Positions 9,465 to 16,656 of a stretch of DNA of 64,000 nucleotides are shown in pieces. Below the pieces are notes generated by a model. It saw only the letters and a program-made list of their open reading frames with translations, had not been told where the DNA came from and searched no databases. This stretch comes from Anaerolineae bacterium. GTDB lineage: Bacteria > Chloroflexota > Anaerolineae > Promineifilales > Promineifilaceae. Location of the stretch: positions 1-64,000 of the forward strand of contig JAMLHW010000012.1 in NCBI GenBank assembly GCA_023954475.1, in the 5' to 3' direction. Position 1 is the first letter of the stretch, and the number at the start of each line of letters is the position of its first letter. The position numbers were made by a program, and so were the translations under genes.

Positions 9465-10406
9465 CTAGCCGTTCATCTGCTGCATCCAGAGCGGCATCTC
9501 AGGCAGGTCTGGCGCAAAGCGTTTTTTGAGCCACGCTTCGACCAGTGCTATCCACTGGGCGGCGTCCGGATCGAGATCCAGGCACGAGCCGGCGGTAGCT
9601 TCATTGGACAGGCTGAGTCCATGCCTTCCCTCCTCGAACAGGTGAACCTCAAACGGCACGCCGTTGGCCGCCAGCGCGTTAGCCATGCGCGTGCTGTGTG
9701 CGACAGGCACTAGGGTGTCGGCAACGGTGGCCCAGATGAAGGTGGGGGGCGTTTCGGCCGAAACCAACCGTGCCGGACTCACCTCCGTCAACAACGCCTC
9801 ATCCGGCTCCGCCGTGCCCAACAACGCAATCGCGGCAGCGTGCCGGACATGCGTCTCCGCCGGGTCATGCGTCGTACTCATCGCCAGTTGGTAGTCAGTT
9901 AAGGCGTAGCCAAGAATAACGGCGGCGGGCCTGATCTTTGCCCCATCAACGCCCAGGTGGTCGGTGATGAGCGGCTTGTTCCAGTAGACTGCGTACATCG
10001 CGCAGTTGTGGCCGCCCGCCGAAAAGCCGCAAACGGCGATCTTGTCCATATCCAGCAGCCACTCGTCGGCGTGTGCGCGCAGTGTCAGAAACGCCTGACC
10101 GATGTCGCGCACGGGCGCGGGGTGAATTGTCTCCGGCTTGACTGGCATGTTGTCGGGATCAGGCGCCTGAAAGCGACCGTAGTAGGTCGAGTAGCGCAGG
10201 ACGAAGGCGTGGTAGCCCATCGCGGCAAAGCGCAGGGCGACCGGCTCCGCCTCGCGGTCGGAACAGCCGAGATACGCGCCGCCGGGACAGATGAGGATGC
10301 CGGCCCGTTTTTGTCCGTTGAGCATTTCGGCCGAATCGTCCAGCACATACGTCGTGACCGTAATAGTCGGTTTGTCGCTGTAGAGTTGAATTGTTTTGTG
10401 GATCAT
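9465..10406 (-). CDS. Alpha/beta hydrolase (acetyl-esterase / BD-FAE-like)
   Basis: A 313-residue cytoplasmic alpha/beta hydrolase without signal peptide. The oxyanion region I-C-P-G-G-A-Y (near residue 40), nucleophile elbow V-C-G-F-S-A-G-G-H (near 130), an Asp in V-A-D-T-L-V-P and the final E-G-R-H-G-L-S histidine form a complete catalytic set. The family includes carbohydrate acetyl esterases and feruloyl-esterase-like enzymes, so removal of acyl groups from sugars is plausible next to the rhamnose operon, but the substrate is not shown. Its ATG overlaps the stop of the upstream reductase gene (ATGA), so the two are translationally coupled. Confidence 0.8.
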   Translation of the reverse strand: MIHKTIQLYSDKPTITVTTYVLDDSAEMLNGQKRAGILICPGGAYLGCSDREAEPVALRFAAMGYHAFVLRYSTYYGRFQAPDPDNMPVKPETIHPAPVRDIGQAFLTLRAHADEWLLDMDKIAVCGFSAGGHNCAMYAVYWNKPLITDHLGVDGAKIRPAAVILGYALTDYQLAMSTTHDPAETHVRHAAAIALLGTAEPDEALLTEVSPARLVSAETPPTFIWATVADTLVPVAHSTRMANALAANGVPFEVHLFEEGRHGLSLSNEATAGSCLDLDPDAAQWIALVEAWLKKRFAPDLPEMPLWMQQMNG

Positions 10407-10990
10407 CTTGTCAATGCACCAGCTCGCTGATAGGTCACAATCATAACACCCTTCGCCGTGGCGATACTTTCCGTCACTGTGAACGTCGCCGGTAGCGTGC
10501 CTTCAGCAAAGAGCCGTTTCCCGCTGCCTAACGTGACCGGATAGATCATCAGCCAAAATACATCGACCAAATCATGCTTCATCAGCGTCTGTAGCAGATC
10601 GCCGCTGCCCCAAACGTGCAAATCTGGCCCATCCTGTTGTTTCAATTCGGCGACTTTCGCGGCAACATCACCGCTCAAAAATACCGAAGGCTGCCATACG
10701 CCGGCGGTCCGCGTGTTCGAGGCGATGTGCTTGGTGGCCTTGTTGGCATTCGGCCAAACATCTCCATGATTGGGCCAGTACGGTTCCCAAATCTCAAATG
10801 TCTTACGCCCAAGCAGCAAGTCGAACGACCGGTTCATTTGCTTGCGCAATGCGGTTCCCAGCACCTCGTCAGAGTAGGGCGCAACCCAGCCACCGTGCGC
10901 GAAGCCGCCGCTCGTGTCTTCCTGCGGCCCACCCGGTGCCTGGATGACGCCGTCGAGGGAGATATGTTCAAGCACAACAAGTTTTCTCAT
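10403..10990 (-). CDS. Dihydrofolate-reductase-fold (RibD C-terminal domain) protein
   Basis: About 195 residues starting M-R-K-L-V-V-L-E-H-I-S-L-D-G-V, the typical opening of the DHFR-like/RibD-C family, with L-L-G-R-K-T-F-E and an S-G-D-V-A-A-K-V-A-E-L-K segment near the middle. Members are stand-alone NADPH-binding reductases of mostly unknown substrate. I prefer ATG 10990 on family grounds. An in-frame ATG at 11047 overlaps the preceding stop as TGATG and would add 19 atypical residues, so it is a real alternative. The gene sits in the middle of a three-gene reverse-strand operon. Confidence 0.78.
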   Translation of the reverse strand: MRKLVVLEHISLDGVIQAPGGPQEDTSGGFAHGGWVAPYSDEVLGTALRKQMNRSFDLLLGRKTFEIWEPYWPNHGDVWPNANKATKHIASNTRTAGVWQPSVFLSGDVAAKVAELKQQDGPDLHVWGSGDLLQTLMKHDLVDVFWLMIYPVTLGSGKRLFAEGTLPATFTVTESIATAKGVMIVTYQRAGALTR

Positions 10991-11046
10991 GTTACGGTGT
11001 GATATATTTCGGCGAAACTCGCCAGGTTGCATTCCACTTACAACCA

Positions 11047-11673
11047 TCAGCGCTCTAGTGCGCCCTTGCCAGCCAGAATCTTGCTGCGGAATTTTTCAAT
11101 CCGTTGGATGCGGGTTTCCGACTTCTTTGCCGAATTCAAATTGATCACGTAGCTCTTCTGTCGTCCGGGTGTCAGACTGTAAAATGCTTCGGCAAGCTCT
11201 GGATCGGCATCCAGGGCTTCAACCAATTCATCAGGCACTTCAATTTCGCGTTCCACTTTGGGCGGCTTGATGTCGGCTTCCGCGTACGCCATCGCTTCCT
11301 TCAAATAGGACTCGATTGTGTGCGCCGTCGCCGCGACCTGTGCGTTGTCCGTGAAACGAATCATGTCGGGAAACTGGGTATTCGCCCCTTGCTTCTCCAG
11401 CACGCCTTCCGGGTCTTTCATCAGGGCGGCATTGAAGAAATTGAGGCGGAAGTCGCCACGCAACGCACCGATGATGGCTATGTTACGACCGGCGTGCATG
11501 TAACACGGATGTGCCCACTTGACGTGTTCGCTGAGACCGGCATTGCGACAGATCATGCGCAGTTCGCGCAGACCGGCTTCCCATTGCCGCGTTGAGCAAT
11601 CAAGCGTATCAAACCGCTCACAGCGACCGCACCCTTTTGTGAAAAAATCTTCGATATTTGTGATCATTGCCAT
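11047..11673 (-). CDS. YdeI/OmpD-associated (DUF1801-like) protein
   Basis: A 208-residue protein with the YdeI-type layout: an N-terminal DUF1801 fold (W-A-H-P-C-Y near residue 55, R-L-N-F-F-N-A-A-L near 78) and a C-terminal arm with S-L-T-P-G-R-Q-K-S-Y and a basic R-I-Q-R-I-E-K-F-R helix. The family is widespread and poorly characterised. The first gene of the reverse-strand trio; a GGAGATC ribosome site precedes the ATG. Confidence 0.78.
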   Translation of the reverse strand: MAMITNIEDFFTKGCGRCERFDTLDCSTRQWEAGLRELRMICRNAGLSEHVKWAHPCYMHAGRNIAIIGALRGDFRLNFFNAALMKDPEGVLEKQGANTQFPDMIRFTDNAQVAATAHTIESYLKEAMAYAEADIKPPKVEREIEVPDELVEALDADPELAEAFYSLTPGRQKSYVINLNSAKKSETRIQRIEKFRSKILAGKGALER

Positions 11674-11801
11674 TGTGATCTCCTGAAACTGTGTAGGTAT
11701 GCCATTCGTTTTCTGTACCGTTTCGCACCTAGGTTGTGAGAGTTAGCTTCGGCCGATTGTGGTGAAGTTGAATCGTTTCTCTGATCAACAAATGCGTTCT
11801 A

Positions 11802-11819
11802 AGCCGTCGTTTGACGGCT
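11802..11819. other. Short hairpin in the gap before the IS element
   Basis: AGCCGTC-GTTT-GACGGCT forms a perfect 7-bp stem with a 4-nt loop. No T-run follows on either strand, so it is not a classic terminator. The rest of 11674-11870 shows no gene, only a near-match TTCGGCCGAT at about 11748. Confidence 0.4.
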
Positions 11820-11870
11820 TCGTATGCACTGATTCAATAAAGGTTCTTTAATTCCTTGAATATCCAAGTC

Positions 11871-11898
11871 GGTAGAAGTACAGTAAAGCGTGAAAATG
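11871..11898 (+). repeat. Left terminal inverted repeat of the IS1-like element
   Basis: It begins GGTAG and shares the blocks GGTAG, GTACA and CGTGAA, in the same order and spacing, with the reverse complement of 13086-13113. Confidence 0.6.
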
Positions 11899-11968
11899 AG
11901 AGAGTTTGACGAAGTAGGTTCAAGATATGAAACTGATCGGTCAACCAAAACTGATCGGAGTCATTATC

Positions 11969-13087
11969 ATGAACCTACAGACCCTATTTTGTCCCAATTA
12001 TGCGTGTCCGGCCAGAGGTCAAGTCAATCAAGGCAATATTCATGCGCACAGCGTGCCAGAAAAACGGTGTCGGTGTGATGTGTGCGGGAAAACATTCAGC
12101 GTGACCAAAGGAACGCTCTTCTATCGTTTGCGAACTGACCCGGCAGTCGTGATGTTGGTAATCACGCTGTTGGCATATGGCTGTCCTGTGCAAGCCATTG
12201 TGGCAGGGTTTGGCTTCGACCGACGCACGGTCAAGCAGTGGTGGCAACGCGCAGGTAGGCACTGTGAAGCATTCCATCAGCAATTTGTGGCCACGGCACA
12301 ACTCGATTTGCAGCACGCACAAGCGGACGAGATCAAGGTCAAAATGTGGGGTCGGTCACTCTGGATGGGATTGAGCATGATGGTCTCGACAAGATTGTGG
12401 TTGGGCGGTGTCGTCAGCCTCAACCGAGACAAAGCCATGATTGACAAGTTGGTTGCAACCATGCGTCAGGTAGCTCTCTGTCGCCCCTTGCTGATTGCAG
12501 TCGATGGTCTGCCACACTATCGCAAGGCGATTCGTCGTGCGTTTCGCTCTCCCTTGCCACAGTGTGCCAACGGTCGACCGCGCCTGATTGCCTGGTCGGA
12601 TATTCTGATTGGTCGTGTCATCAAACGCAAGCTGAACGGTGTATTGACCGTCGAACGCCACCTACTGGGAACAGGCCGCCAACCTGTTACCGCACTGATT
12701 CAGCAATCACAGGGTGTTACCGGTGTTATCAACACGGCTTACATTGAACGGCTCAACGCCACGTTCCGACAACGTTTGGCATGGTTGTCACGCCGCAGTC
12801 GCGTGTTGGCGCAGCAGACGACGACATTGAACGCCGGCATGTACATTGTTGGTTGCTTCTACAATTTCTGTGATGCTCACAAATCGTTACGCATCCGACT
12901 GGCGTATGGTTCTTTTGACCACCGCTGGATTCAACGCACACCGGCTCTGGCAGCTGGATTGACTGACCATATCTGGTCGACTCAGGAACTATTGATGTAT
13001 CGCATGCCACCGCCACGATGGCAGCCACCGCTAAAGTGCGGTCGGCGTTCCAGAGAGCTCCAGGCTCTCATTGAGCGGTGGTGTTAA
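11969..13087 (+). CDS. IS1-like DDE transposase
   Basis: About 372 residues. The N-terminus carries a zinc-ribbon-like C-P-N-Y-A-C and C-R-C-D-V-C-G-K-T-F pattern followed by a helix-turn-helix (A-Y-G-C-P-V-Q-A-I-V, then D-R-R-T-V-K-Q-W). Candidate acidic catalytic residues lie in Q-A-D-E-I-K-V, A-V-D-G-L-P-H-Y and Y-I-E-R-L-N-A-T-F-R-Q-R. This single-ORF layout (InsA-like zinc finger plus DDE domain without a frameshift) occurs in IS1-group elements. I choose ATG 11969 because a CGGAG ribosome site lies 8 bp upstream; an in-frame start at 11927 is possible. The frame is intact, so the element could be active. Confidence 0.78.
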   Translation: MNLQTLFCPNYACPARGQVNQGNIHAHSVPEKRCRCDVCGKTFSVTKGTLFYRLRTDPAVVMLVITLLAYGCPVQAIVAGFGFDRRTVKQWWQRAGRHCEAFHQQFVATAQLDLQHAQADEIKVKMWGRSLWMGLSMMVSTRLWLGGVVSLNRDKAMIDKLVATMRQVALCRPLLIAVDGLPHYRKAIRRAFRSPLPQCANGRPRLIAWSDILIGRVIKRKLNGVLTVERHLLGTGRQPVTALIQQSQGVTGVINTAYIERLNATFRQRLAWLSRRSRVLAQQTTTLNAGMYIVGCFYNFCDAHKSLRIRLAYGSFDHRWIQRTPALAAGLTDHIWSTQELLMYRMPPPRWQPPLKCGRRSRELQALIERWC

Positions 13088-13113
13088 TGTTCACGATTAA
13101 ATGTACCACTACC
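13086..13113 (-). repeat. Right terminal inverted repeat of the IS1-like element
   Basis: Reverse-complement partner of 11871-11898. It overlaps the last two bases of the transposase stop codon, which is normal for compact insertion sequences. Confidence 0.6.
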
Positions 13114-13204
13114 TTCGGCCGAATTCACAATAATAATGGTTGATTGAGTACAAGTCCGGAGATTGCAATAGGCACGATCCGGGCTTTTTTGCACTGGATA
13201 ATAC

Positions 13205-13229
13205 AAAAACGCCGCGTAAAAACACGGCG
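13205..13229 (-). terminator. Intrinsic terminator for the 13258-13809 gene
   Basis: Read on the reverse strand, CGCCGTG-TTTTTA-CGCGGCG folds into a 7-bp stem (one G-T pair) followed by TTTTTGT. It lies about 30 bp beyond the stop of the reverse-strand coiled-coil gene. Confidence 0.75.
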
Positions 13230-13257
13230 TCGGTACTCTGGCAAAATCGAAAAGATT

Positions 13258-13809
13258 TTAAGCCGGCTTTGGCTCGGTGCGCTGTCCTTCAGCGTACTCG
13301 TCTGTAGCCGGGTCAGTAGCACTCATACCTTCGAGCCAACCTTCCGAATCTGTTGTCTTAATGCCTTTGCGTTGCCCTTTGACTTTGACGTAGTCACTTT
13401 CACCCGGTGCAGAATGTCCCATACCTTCTACCCAACCTTCCGAATCTGTTGTCTTCACACCTTCGCGCAACCCTTTGACATAGTCATCGCCTTTCGTAGC
13501 AGCTTCTGCAACGACAGCGACATCTGTTTTCTCCGTTTCATTGCCGTCGATTAGGGCCTCAATACTGCGGCCGAAATCGCTCAGGTCAGTTTCAAATTCG
13601 CGCTTGAACTCGCTCCAGCGTGCTTCCGCATTATCGCCCCAGCGTTCCAAGTCGGTTTCAACTTCTTGCCAGCGTCGGTGCAATAGAGTGAGACGTTCAT
13701 CGTATTCGTCTTTCACGTCTTTTTGTAAGAGGTTAAGGCGTACGCGCAAGTGGTCGATTTTGGCTTTCCACTCATCGATTTGTTGTTGTGCTATTGTTTT
13801 CCAATTCAT
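13258..13809 (-). CDS. Coiled-coil protein with duplicated acidic C-terminal motif
   Basis: A 183-residue soluble protein I do not recognise. Residues 1-90 are a charged, heptad-like helix (L-L-Q-K-D-V-K-D-E-Y-D-E-R and W-Q-E-V-E-T-D-L-E-R-W). The C-terminal part carries two near-identical copies of KTTDSEGW-V/L-EGM, each preceded by a short G-x-x-x-G segment. It opens a region of stress-type genes, is divergent from the first csbD-like gene, and has its own terminator. A stress-induced, possibly disordered or membrane-surface helper is a guess from context only. Confidence 0.6.
   Translation of the reverse strand: MNWKTIAQQQIDEWKAKIDHLRVRLNLLQKDVKDEYDERLTLLHRRWQEVETDLERWGDNAEARWSEFKREFETDLSDFGRSIEALIDGNETEKTDVAVVAEAATKGDDYVKGLREGVKTTDSEGWVEGMGHSAPGESDYVKVKGQRKGIKTTDSEGWLEGMSATDPATDEYAEGQRTEPKPA
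13335..13455. repeat. Internal 24-bp direct repeat within the coiled-coil gene
   Basis: An identical 24-bp block beginning CCAACCTTCCGAATC occurs at 13335-13358 and 13432-13455, encoding the duplicated T-T-D-S-E-G-W motif. Identity at the DNA level points to a recent internal duplication or gene conversion. Confidence 0.8.
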
Positions 13810-14114
13810 AGGTATCTCCTCGTTCGTTTAATTTTGCGTTGTAGTTGTACATATATGATAAGGTGAAATTCGGCCGAAACGCAGGGGGGATGTCCCGGTT
13901 CATTGCTACGGGAGTTCCCTTATGTGGCGTAGGGAAACTCCTGACTCCTCAAACGGGAATTCCCCAATGCGGCAGCAACCCCATCCGACATACACTAACC
14001 TTGTAAATTCTGAGTTGACTACTTTTCGATCTCTTCGATCTCTGACCTCATTGTCAGATCGGTCGTGGACAAATGGTCAACTCTTCAAAACATAATCGGA
14101 GGCGAAAACCACCA
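13810..14114. promoter_or_regulatory. Divergent intergenic region with GGGA-N-TCCC palindromes
   Basis: This 305-bp gap separates the reverse coiled-coil gene from csbD-like gene 1. It holds a TTCGGCCGAA palindrome (13869-13878) and three related sites: GGGAGTTCCC (13910-13919), GGGAAACTCC (13932-13941) and GGGAATTCCC (13955-13964). The first two form a bulged inverted repeat. The third starts the promoter-like block shared with csbD-like gene 2. Confidence 0.55.
13955..13996 (+). promoter_or_regulatory. Shared stress promoter element upstream of csbD-like gene 1
   Basis: GGGAATTCCCCAATGCGG followed by CAGC, then TACACT as a candidate -10 box 36 nt after the first G. The same arrangement with the same 36-nt spacing (TATACT) lies upstream of the second csbD-like gene at 14945. 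The GGGA-TT-CCC part is palindromic and could bind a dimeric regulator. Confidence 0.5.
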
Positions 14115-14342
14115 ATGGACAACGACACTATTTTGCAAGGACAATGGGATCAATTAAAAGGCCAGATTCGGCAACAATGGGGCAAATTGACCGACGACGA
14201 TGTCGAACGCATCCACGGCGAAAGACAAGAACTCGTCGGTATCCTCAAAGAGCGTTATGGGCGCACGGAAAAGGAAATCGAAGCAGAAGTTGCCGATTTT
14301 CTCGACAGTGTGAACAGCAAGTTGCAAGGCGAACCAGCCTGA
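14115..14342 (+). CDS. CsbD-like stress protein
   Basis: A 75-residue hydrophilic protein with the CsbD pattern: Q-W-D-Q-L-K-G-Q-I-R-Q-Q-W-G-K-L-T-D-D-D followed by G-E-R-Q-E-L-V-G-I-L and R-Y-G-R-T-E-K-E-I-E. CsbD proteins are small, abundant general-stress proteins of unknown biochemical role. I start at ATG 14115, where a CGGAGG ribosome site precedes and the family N-terminus begins. The frame from 14073 adds a non-family basic leader. Confidence 0.85.
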   Translation: MDNDTILQGQWDQLKGQIRQQWGKLTDDDVERIHGERQELVGILKERYGRTEKEIEAEVADFLDSVNSKLQGEPA

Positions 14343-14404
14343 TCAATTGCAAGAAACAGATTGCCTGGTCTTGAACGAGGCCAGGCTGTTTTGGAGCAGA
14401 CGGA

Positions 14405-14860
14405 ATGAACGACAAATCATCCTATAAGAAGCTCGCCCTCACGATCGCCATCAATGCGATATTGATGTTTCTCATAACCTACGCTCTGATCGATACGATA
14501 GATCATTTTTACATCAACATTAATCGTTTCTATATGACGTTGATGATGGTAGCGCCTATGGCCATTCTCATGTTAATTGTGATGCGCTCCATGTTTAAAG
14601 ATAAATGGCTGAACGCCTTTCTTCTGGCAATTTTCGCTATTGCATTCTTCGTCAGTCTGGCACTTGCACGTTCTCAAACACCTATAGGCAATGAGCAGTT
14701 TTTGCGTTCGATGATTCCACATCATTCAAGCGCCATCCTGATGTGTGAACATGGGTCATTTACCGATGCTGAGATCGTGGATTTGTGTGACCAGATCGTC
14801 GCAGCACAAAAGGAAGAAATTGCGCAAATGAAGGGCATTTTGGCACGCATCAATCCCTGA
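14405..14860 (+). CDS. DUF305-type membrane protein
   Basis: A 151-residue protein with three hydrophobic segments (about 10-32, 42-60 and 68-88), then a C-terminal DUF305-like domain: F-L-R-S-M-I-P-H-H-S-S-A-I near residue 100, with paired histidines, a cysteine-bearing L-M-C-E, and I-V-A-A-Q-K-E-E-I-A-Q-M-K. DUF305 is a four-helix ferritin-like fold often found in copper and stress contexts, with His/Met that may bind metal. It sits between two csbD-like genes. Function beyond this is unknown. Confidence 0.75.
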   Translation: MNDKSSYKKLALTIAINAILMFLITYALIDTIDHFYININRFYMTLMMVAPMAILMLIVMRSMFKDKWLNAFLLAIFAIAFFVSLALARSQTPIGNEQFLRSMIPHHSSAILMCEHGSFTDAEIVDLCDQIVAAQKEEIAQMKGILARINP

Positions 14861-14899
14861 ACTGACGCGTTTTCACTATCACAATGAACAAGCAATTTA

Positions 14900-14933
14900 C
14901 GGGTTTTCCCTAAAACAAACACGGGAAAACCCG
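14900..14933. terminator. Strong hairpin after the DUF305 gene
   Basis: CGGGTTTTCCC and GGGAAAACCCG form a perfect 11-bp stem around a 12-nt A-rich loop, 40 bp past the DUF305 stop. There is no long T-run after it, so it may be a weak terminator, an mRNA-stabilising stem, or a regulator site; its arms resemble the GGGA-N-TCCC sites of this cluster. Confidence 0.5.
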
Positions 14934-14944
14934 CATCCATAGTC

Positions 14945-14986
14945 GGGAGTTTCCCAATATGGTCAGCGTTAATGGCGCTCTATACT
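14945..14986 (+). promoter_or_regulatory. Shared stress promoter element upstream of csbD-like gene 2
   Basis: GGGAGTTTCCCAATATGG then CAGC, with TATACT 36 nt after the first G. It aligns with 13955-13996 at the palindrome, the CCCAAT box, the GG-CAGC block and the -10-like hexamer, while the sequence between is unrelated. Confidence 0.5.
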
Positions 14987-15071
14987 CAAGAGTAACAGAA
15001 ATAAATCACCTGCGATGAGCCGATGGGCAAATTTGGTCATGGAATCGCAACAATGACGGGAGTAAGAAAAT

Positions 15072-15485
15072 ATGAGTATTGACACAATGAATGAAGCAGT
15101 GAGTGAAGCAGTAGACACAGTGGCCGATTTGGGCACAAATGTTGCCAAGGCAGACATGTACCGCGACGTGGTCAGTGGCAAAGTACAGCAAGTGCGTGGA
15201 CGTATGCGCGAAGCTAAAGGTGCGCTGACTGACAGTAACCAAGACCGCTTCTACGGGCGGCGCGATCAGCTGGTGGGTATGCTGCAGGAGAAATACGGCT
15301 ACACTCGGATACAGGCTGTCGATTTTCTCAATGAGTTTGTCAGCGAAGCGATATTGGCAGAAACAGAGACTGAAGAGGAAACTATTTCGGCCGAAAGGTC
15401 CACTCGCAAAGCTGGATGGATCGGTCTCGCGCTCGTGGCTGTTGGTAGCGCATTAGTCTGGCGCTTTTTGAAGAAGGGAGGCTGA
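15072..15485 (+). CDS. CsbD-like protein with C-terminal membrane anchor
   Basis: A 137-residue protein. The middle (K-V-Q-Q-V-R-G-R-M-R-E-A-K-G-A-L-T-D-S, then G-R-R-D-Q-L-V-G-M-L-Q-E-K-Y-G-Y) is CsbD-like. The C-terminus has a single transmembrane helix (about 115-132) ending W-R-F-L-K-K-G-G. The N-terminus is an acidic amphipathic helix. The protein probably presents a CsbD unit on the inner face of the membrane. A GGGAG ribosome site lies 10 nt before the ATG. It contains a TTCGGCCGAA palindrome read as Ser-Ala-Glu. Confidence 0.75.
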   Translation: MSIDTMNEAVSEAVDTVADLGTNVAKADMYRDVVSGKVQQVRGRMREAKGALTDSNQDRFYGRRDQLVGMLQEKYGYTRIQAVDFLNEFVSEAILAETETEEETISAERSTRKAGWIGLALVAVGSALVWRFLKKGG

Positions 15486-15496
15486 TCGTTTGAGCT

Positions 15497-16027
15497 ATGC
15501 AATTGATCGTCGCCCTGTTCAATCGCTATGAAGACGCTGAAAAAGCGATCGAACATCTGACTGCCGGACTTTTCTCTATGCAAGCGATCAGTGTCGTTTT
15601 GCGACAATGGCCTGATCTGCCAGCGTTTGCTGATGCCGGACATCGCCATTATCGCGATCCCGGCGCCATCCTCGGTGGCGCGCCCGATGACCTGAACGCC
15701 CTGTTGGCCGGACGCCGACCTGTGACACTGCCACACGTAGGCACAGTCGTTGTGGCCGGGCCGTTGGGCCGCTGGTTACGTCGTTCCAGAGTGGCGCTGA
15801 AAACCATCTTGTTGAGCGTGGGGCTGGATGAAAAACAGGCTGACGCCTATCAAAAAGGCGTTCGCGCAGGCAAGATTATGCTCGTTTTGCACCACGATAG
15901 CAAGACGGACGATATAGTGGCTGCACTGCTGGATGACCTCGATTTCGATATAGAACGCATAGATCGAAGGAAATACGTTGCCGTTTCGCATTCATCTTCA
16001 TCTACACGTGACCGCATGCAACAGTAA
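15497..16027 (+). CDS. Stress-cluster protein with N-terminal GSP17M/DUF1269-like domain
   Basis: A 176-residue protein. It opens M-Q-L-I-V-A-L-F-N-R-Y-E-D-A-E-K-A-I-E-H-L, the pattern of the general-stress-protein-17M/YflT and DUF1269-like families that begin with a strand followed by a residue-pairing helix. A second alpha-beta unit near the end (K-I-M-L-V-L-H-H-D-S, I-V-A-A-L-L-D-D-L) looks like a repeat of the first. The function of these proteins is not known; the co-directional neighbours (CsbD-like, Dps) suggest co-regulation. It starts 11 bp after the previous stop. Confidence 0.55.
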   Translation: MQLIVALFNRYEDAEKAIEHLTAGLFSMQAISVVLRQWPDLPAFADAGHRHYRDPGAILGGAPDDLNALLAGRRPVTLPHVGTVVVAGPLGRWLRRSRVALKTILLSVGLDEKQADAYQKGVRAGKIMLVLHHDSKTDDIVAALLDDLDFDIERIDRRKYVAVSHSSSSTRDRMQQ

Positions 16028-16066
16028 ACAGATAGCAAGCAATATACAACACAAGGAGTTATGAAT

Positions 16067-16573
16067 ATGACTATGACATTGACACGAGAATTAACTCACG
16101 AACCACAAATTGGTCTATCGGCCGAAAACCGTGCCGAACTGATCGCGATCCTCAATCGCATCCTGGCAGATGAGCATATGCTCTACGCTCGCTTGCGCAA
16201 CTTCCACTGGAATGTGAGCGGCATCCATTTCCGCACATTCCACGAACTATTTGAGGAACAATACAATGCCATTATGTTGATTGCTGACGAAGTCGCTGAA
16301 CGTGTGCGCATGTTGGGCGGTTATGCCATCGGTACACTGAGCGAATTCCTCGGCGCGACGACGCTTGACGAATCACCAAACACGTATCCATCGGCCGAAA
16401 CGATGGTACGTCGCCTGGCGCAAGCCCACGAACACATTATCCAGAATCTGCGCGACGACATCGATGCCTGCGCCGATGAATTTGGCGACGAAGGTACAGC
16501 CGACCTGTTAACCGGCATTATGCGTCAACACGAAGAGATGGCGTGGATGCTGCGCAGCACGCTGAATCAATAG
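16067..16573 (+). CDS. dps: Dps-family DNA-binding ferritin
   Basis: A 168-residue ferritin-like protein with the Dps ferroxidase layout: N-F-H-W-N-V-S-G near residue 44, then F-H-E-L-F-E-E-Q-Y and I-A-D-E-V-A-E-R-V-R, giving the inter-subunit His/Asp/Glu iron site. Dps dodecamers oxidise Fe(II) with peroxide and compact DNA in stationary phase. Two in-frame ATGs lie 6 bp apart. The AAGGAG site ends 2 nt before the first (16061) but 8 nt before the second (16067), so I choose 16067. Confidence 0.92.
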   Translation: MTMTLTRELTHEPQIGLSAENRAELIAILNRILADEHMLYARLRNFHWNVSGIHFRTFHELFEEQYNAIMLIADEVAERVRMLGGYAIGTLSEFLGATTLDESPNTYPSAETMVRRLAQAHEHIIQNLRDDIDACADEFGDEGTADLLTGIMRQHEEMAWMLRSTLNQ

Positions 16574-16656
16574 CAATCGCGAATGGAGCGTTTAGAAGGT
16601 TGGGCGTCAGCGATGACGATACAGCCTTGTGGATCGCTTCAAGGAGATAGTAATAT

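Larger units (their letters stand above)
11871..13113 (+). mobile_element. IS1-like insertion sequence, apparently complete
   Basis: A 1243-bp unit holding one intact DDE transposase gene. Its ends form an imperfect terminal inverted repeat: left GGTAGAAGTACAGTAAAG (11871 on) and, on the reverse strand, right GGTAGTGGTACATTTAAT (from 13113), with roughly three quarters of about 30 positions matching. GGT ends suit the IS1 group. I could not find a target-site duplication (left flank CCAAGTC, right flank TTCGGCC), so the insertion is old, rearranged, or its ends lie a few bases off. The right end abuts a perfect TTCGGCCGAA palindrome. Confidence 0.7.

Noticed and set aside
13141-13200. Forward-strand terminator after the IS element (CCGGA/TCCGG then a T-run)
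   Set aside because: Only a 5-bp stem with a 17-nt loop; the reverse-strand hairpin nearby is much stronger.
13335-13455. Short direct repeats as a CRISPR array
   Set aside because: Only two copies, in frame within a coding gene, with no further units or cas genes.
16061-16066. First ATG of dps as the start
   Set aside because: The ribosome site ends only 2 nt before it; the second ATG has 8-nt spacing. The same reasoning was used at 51657/51663.
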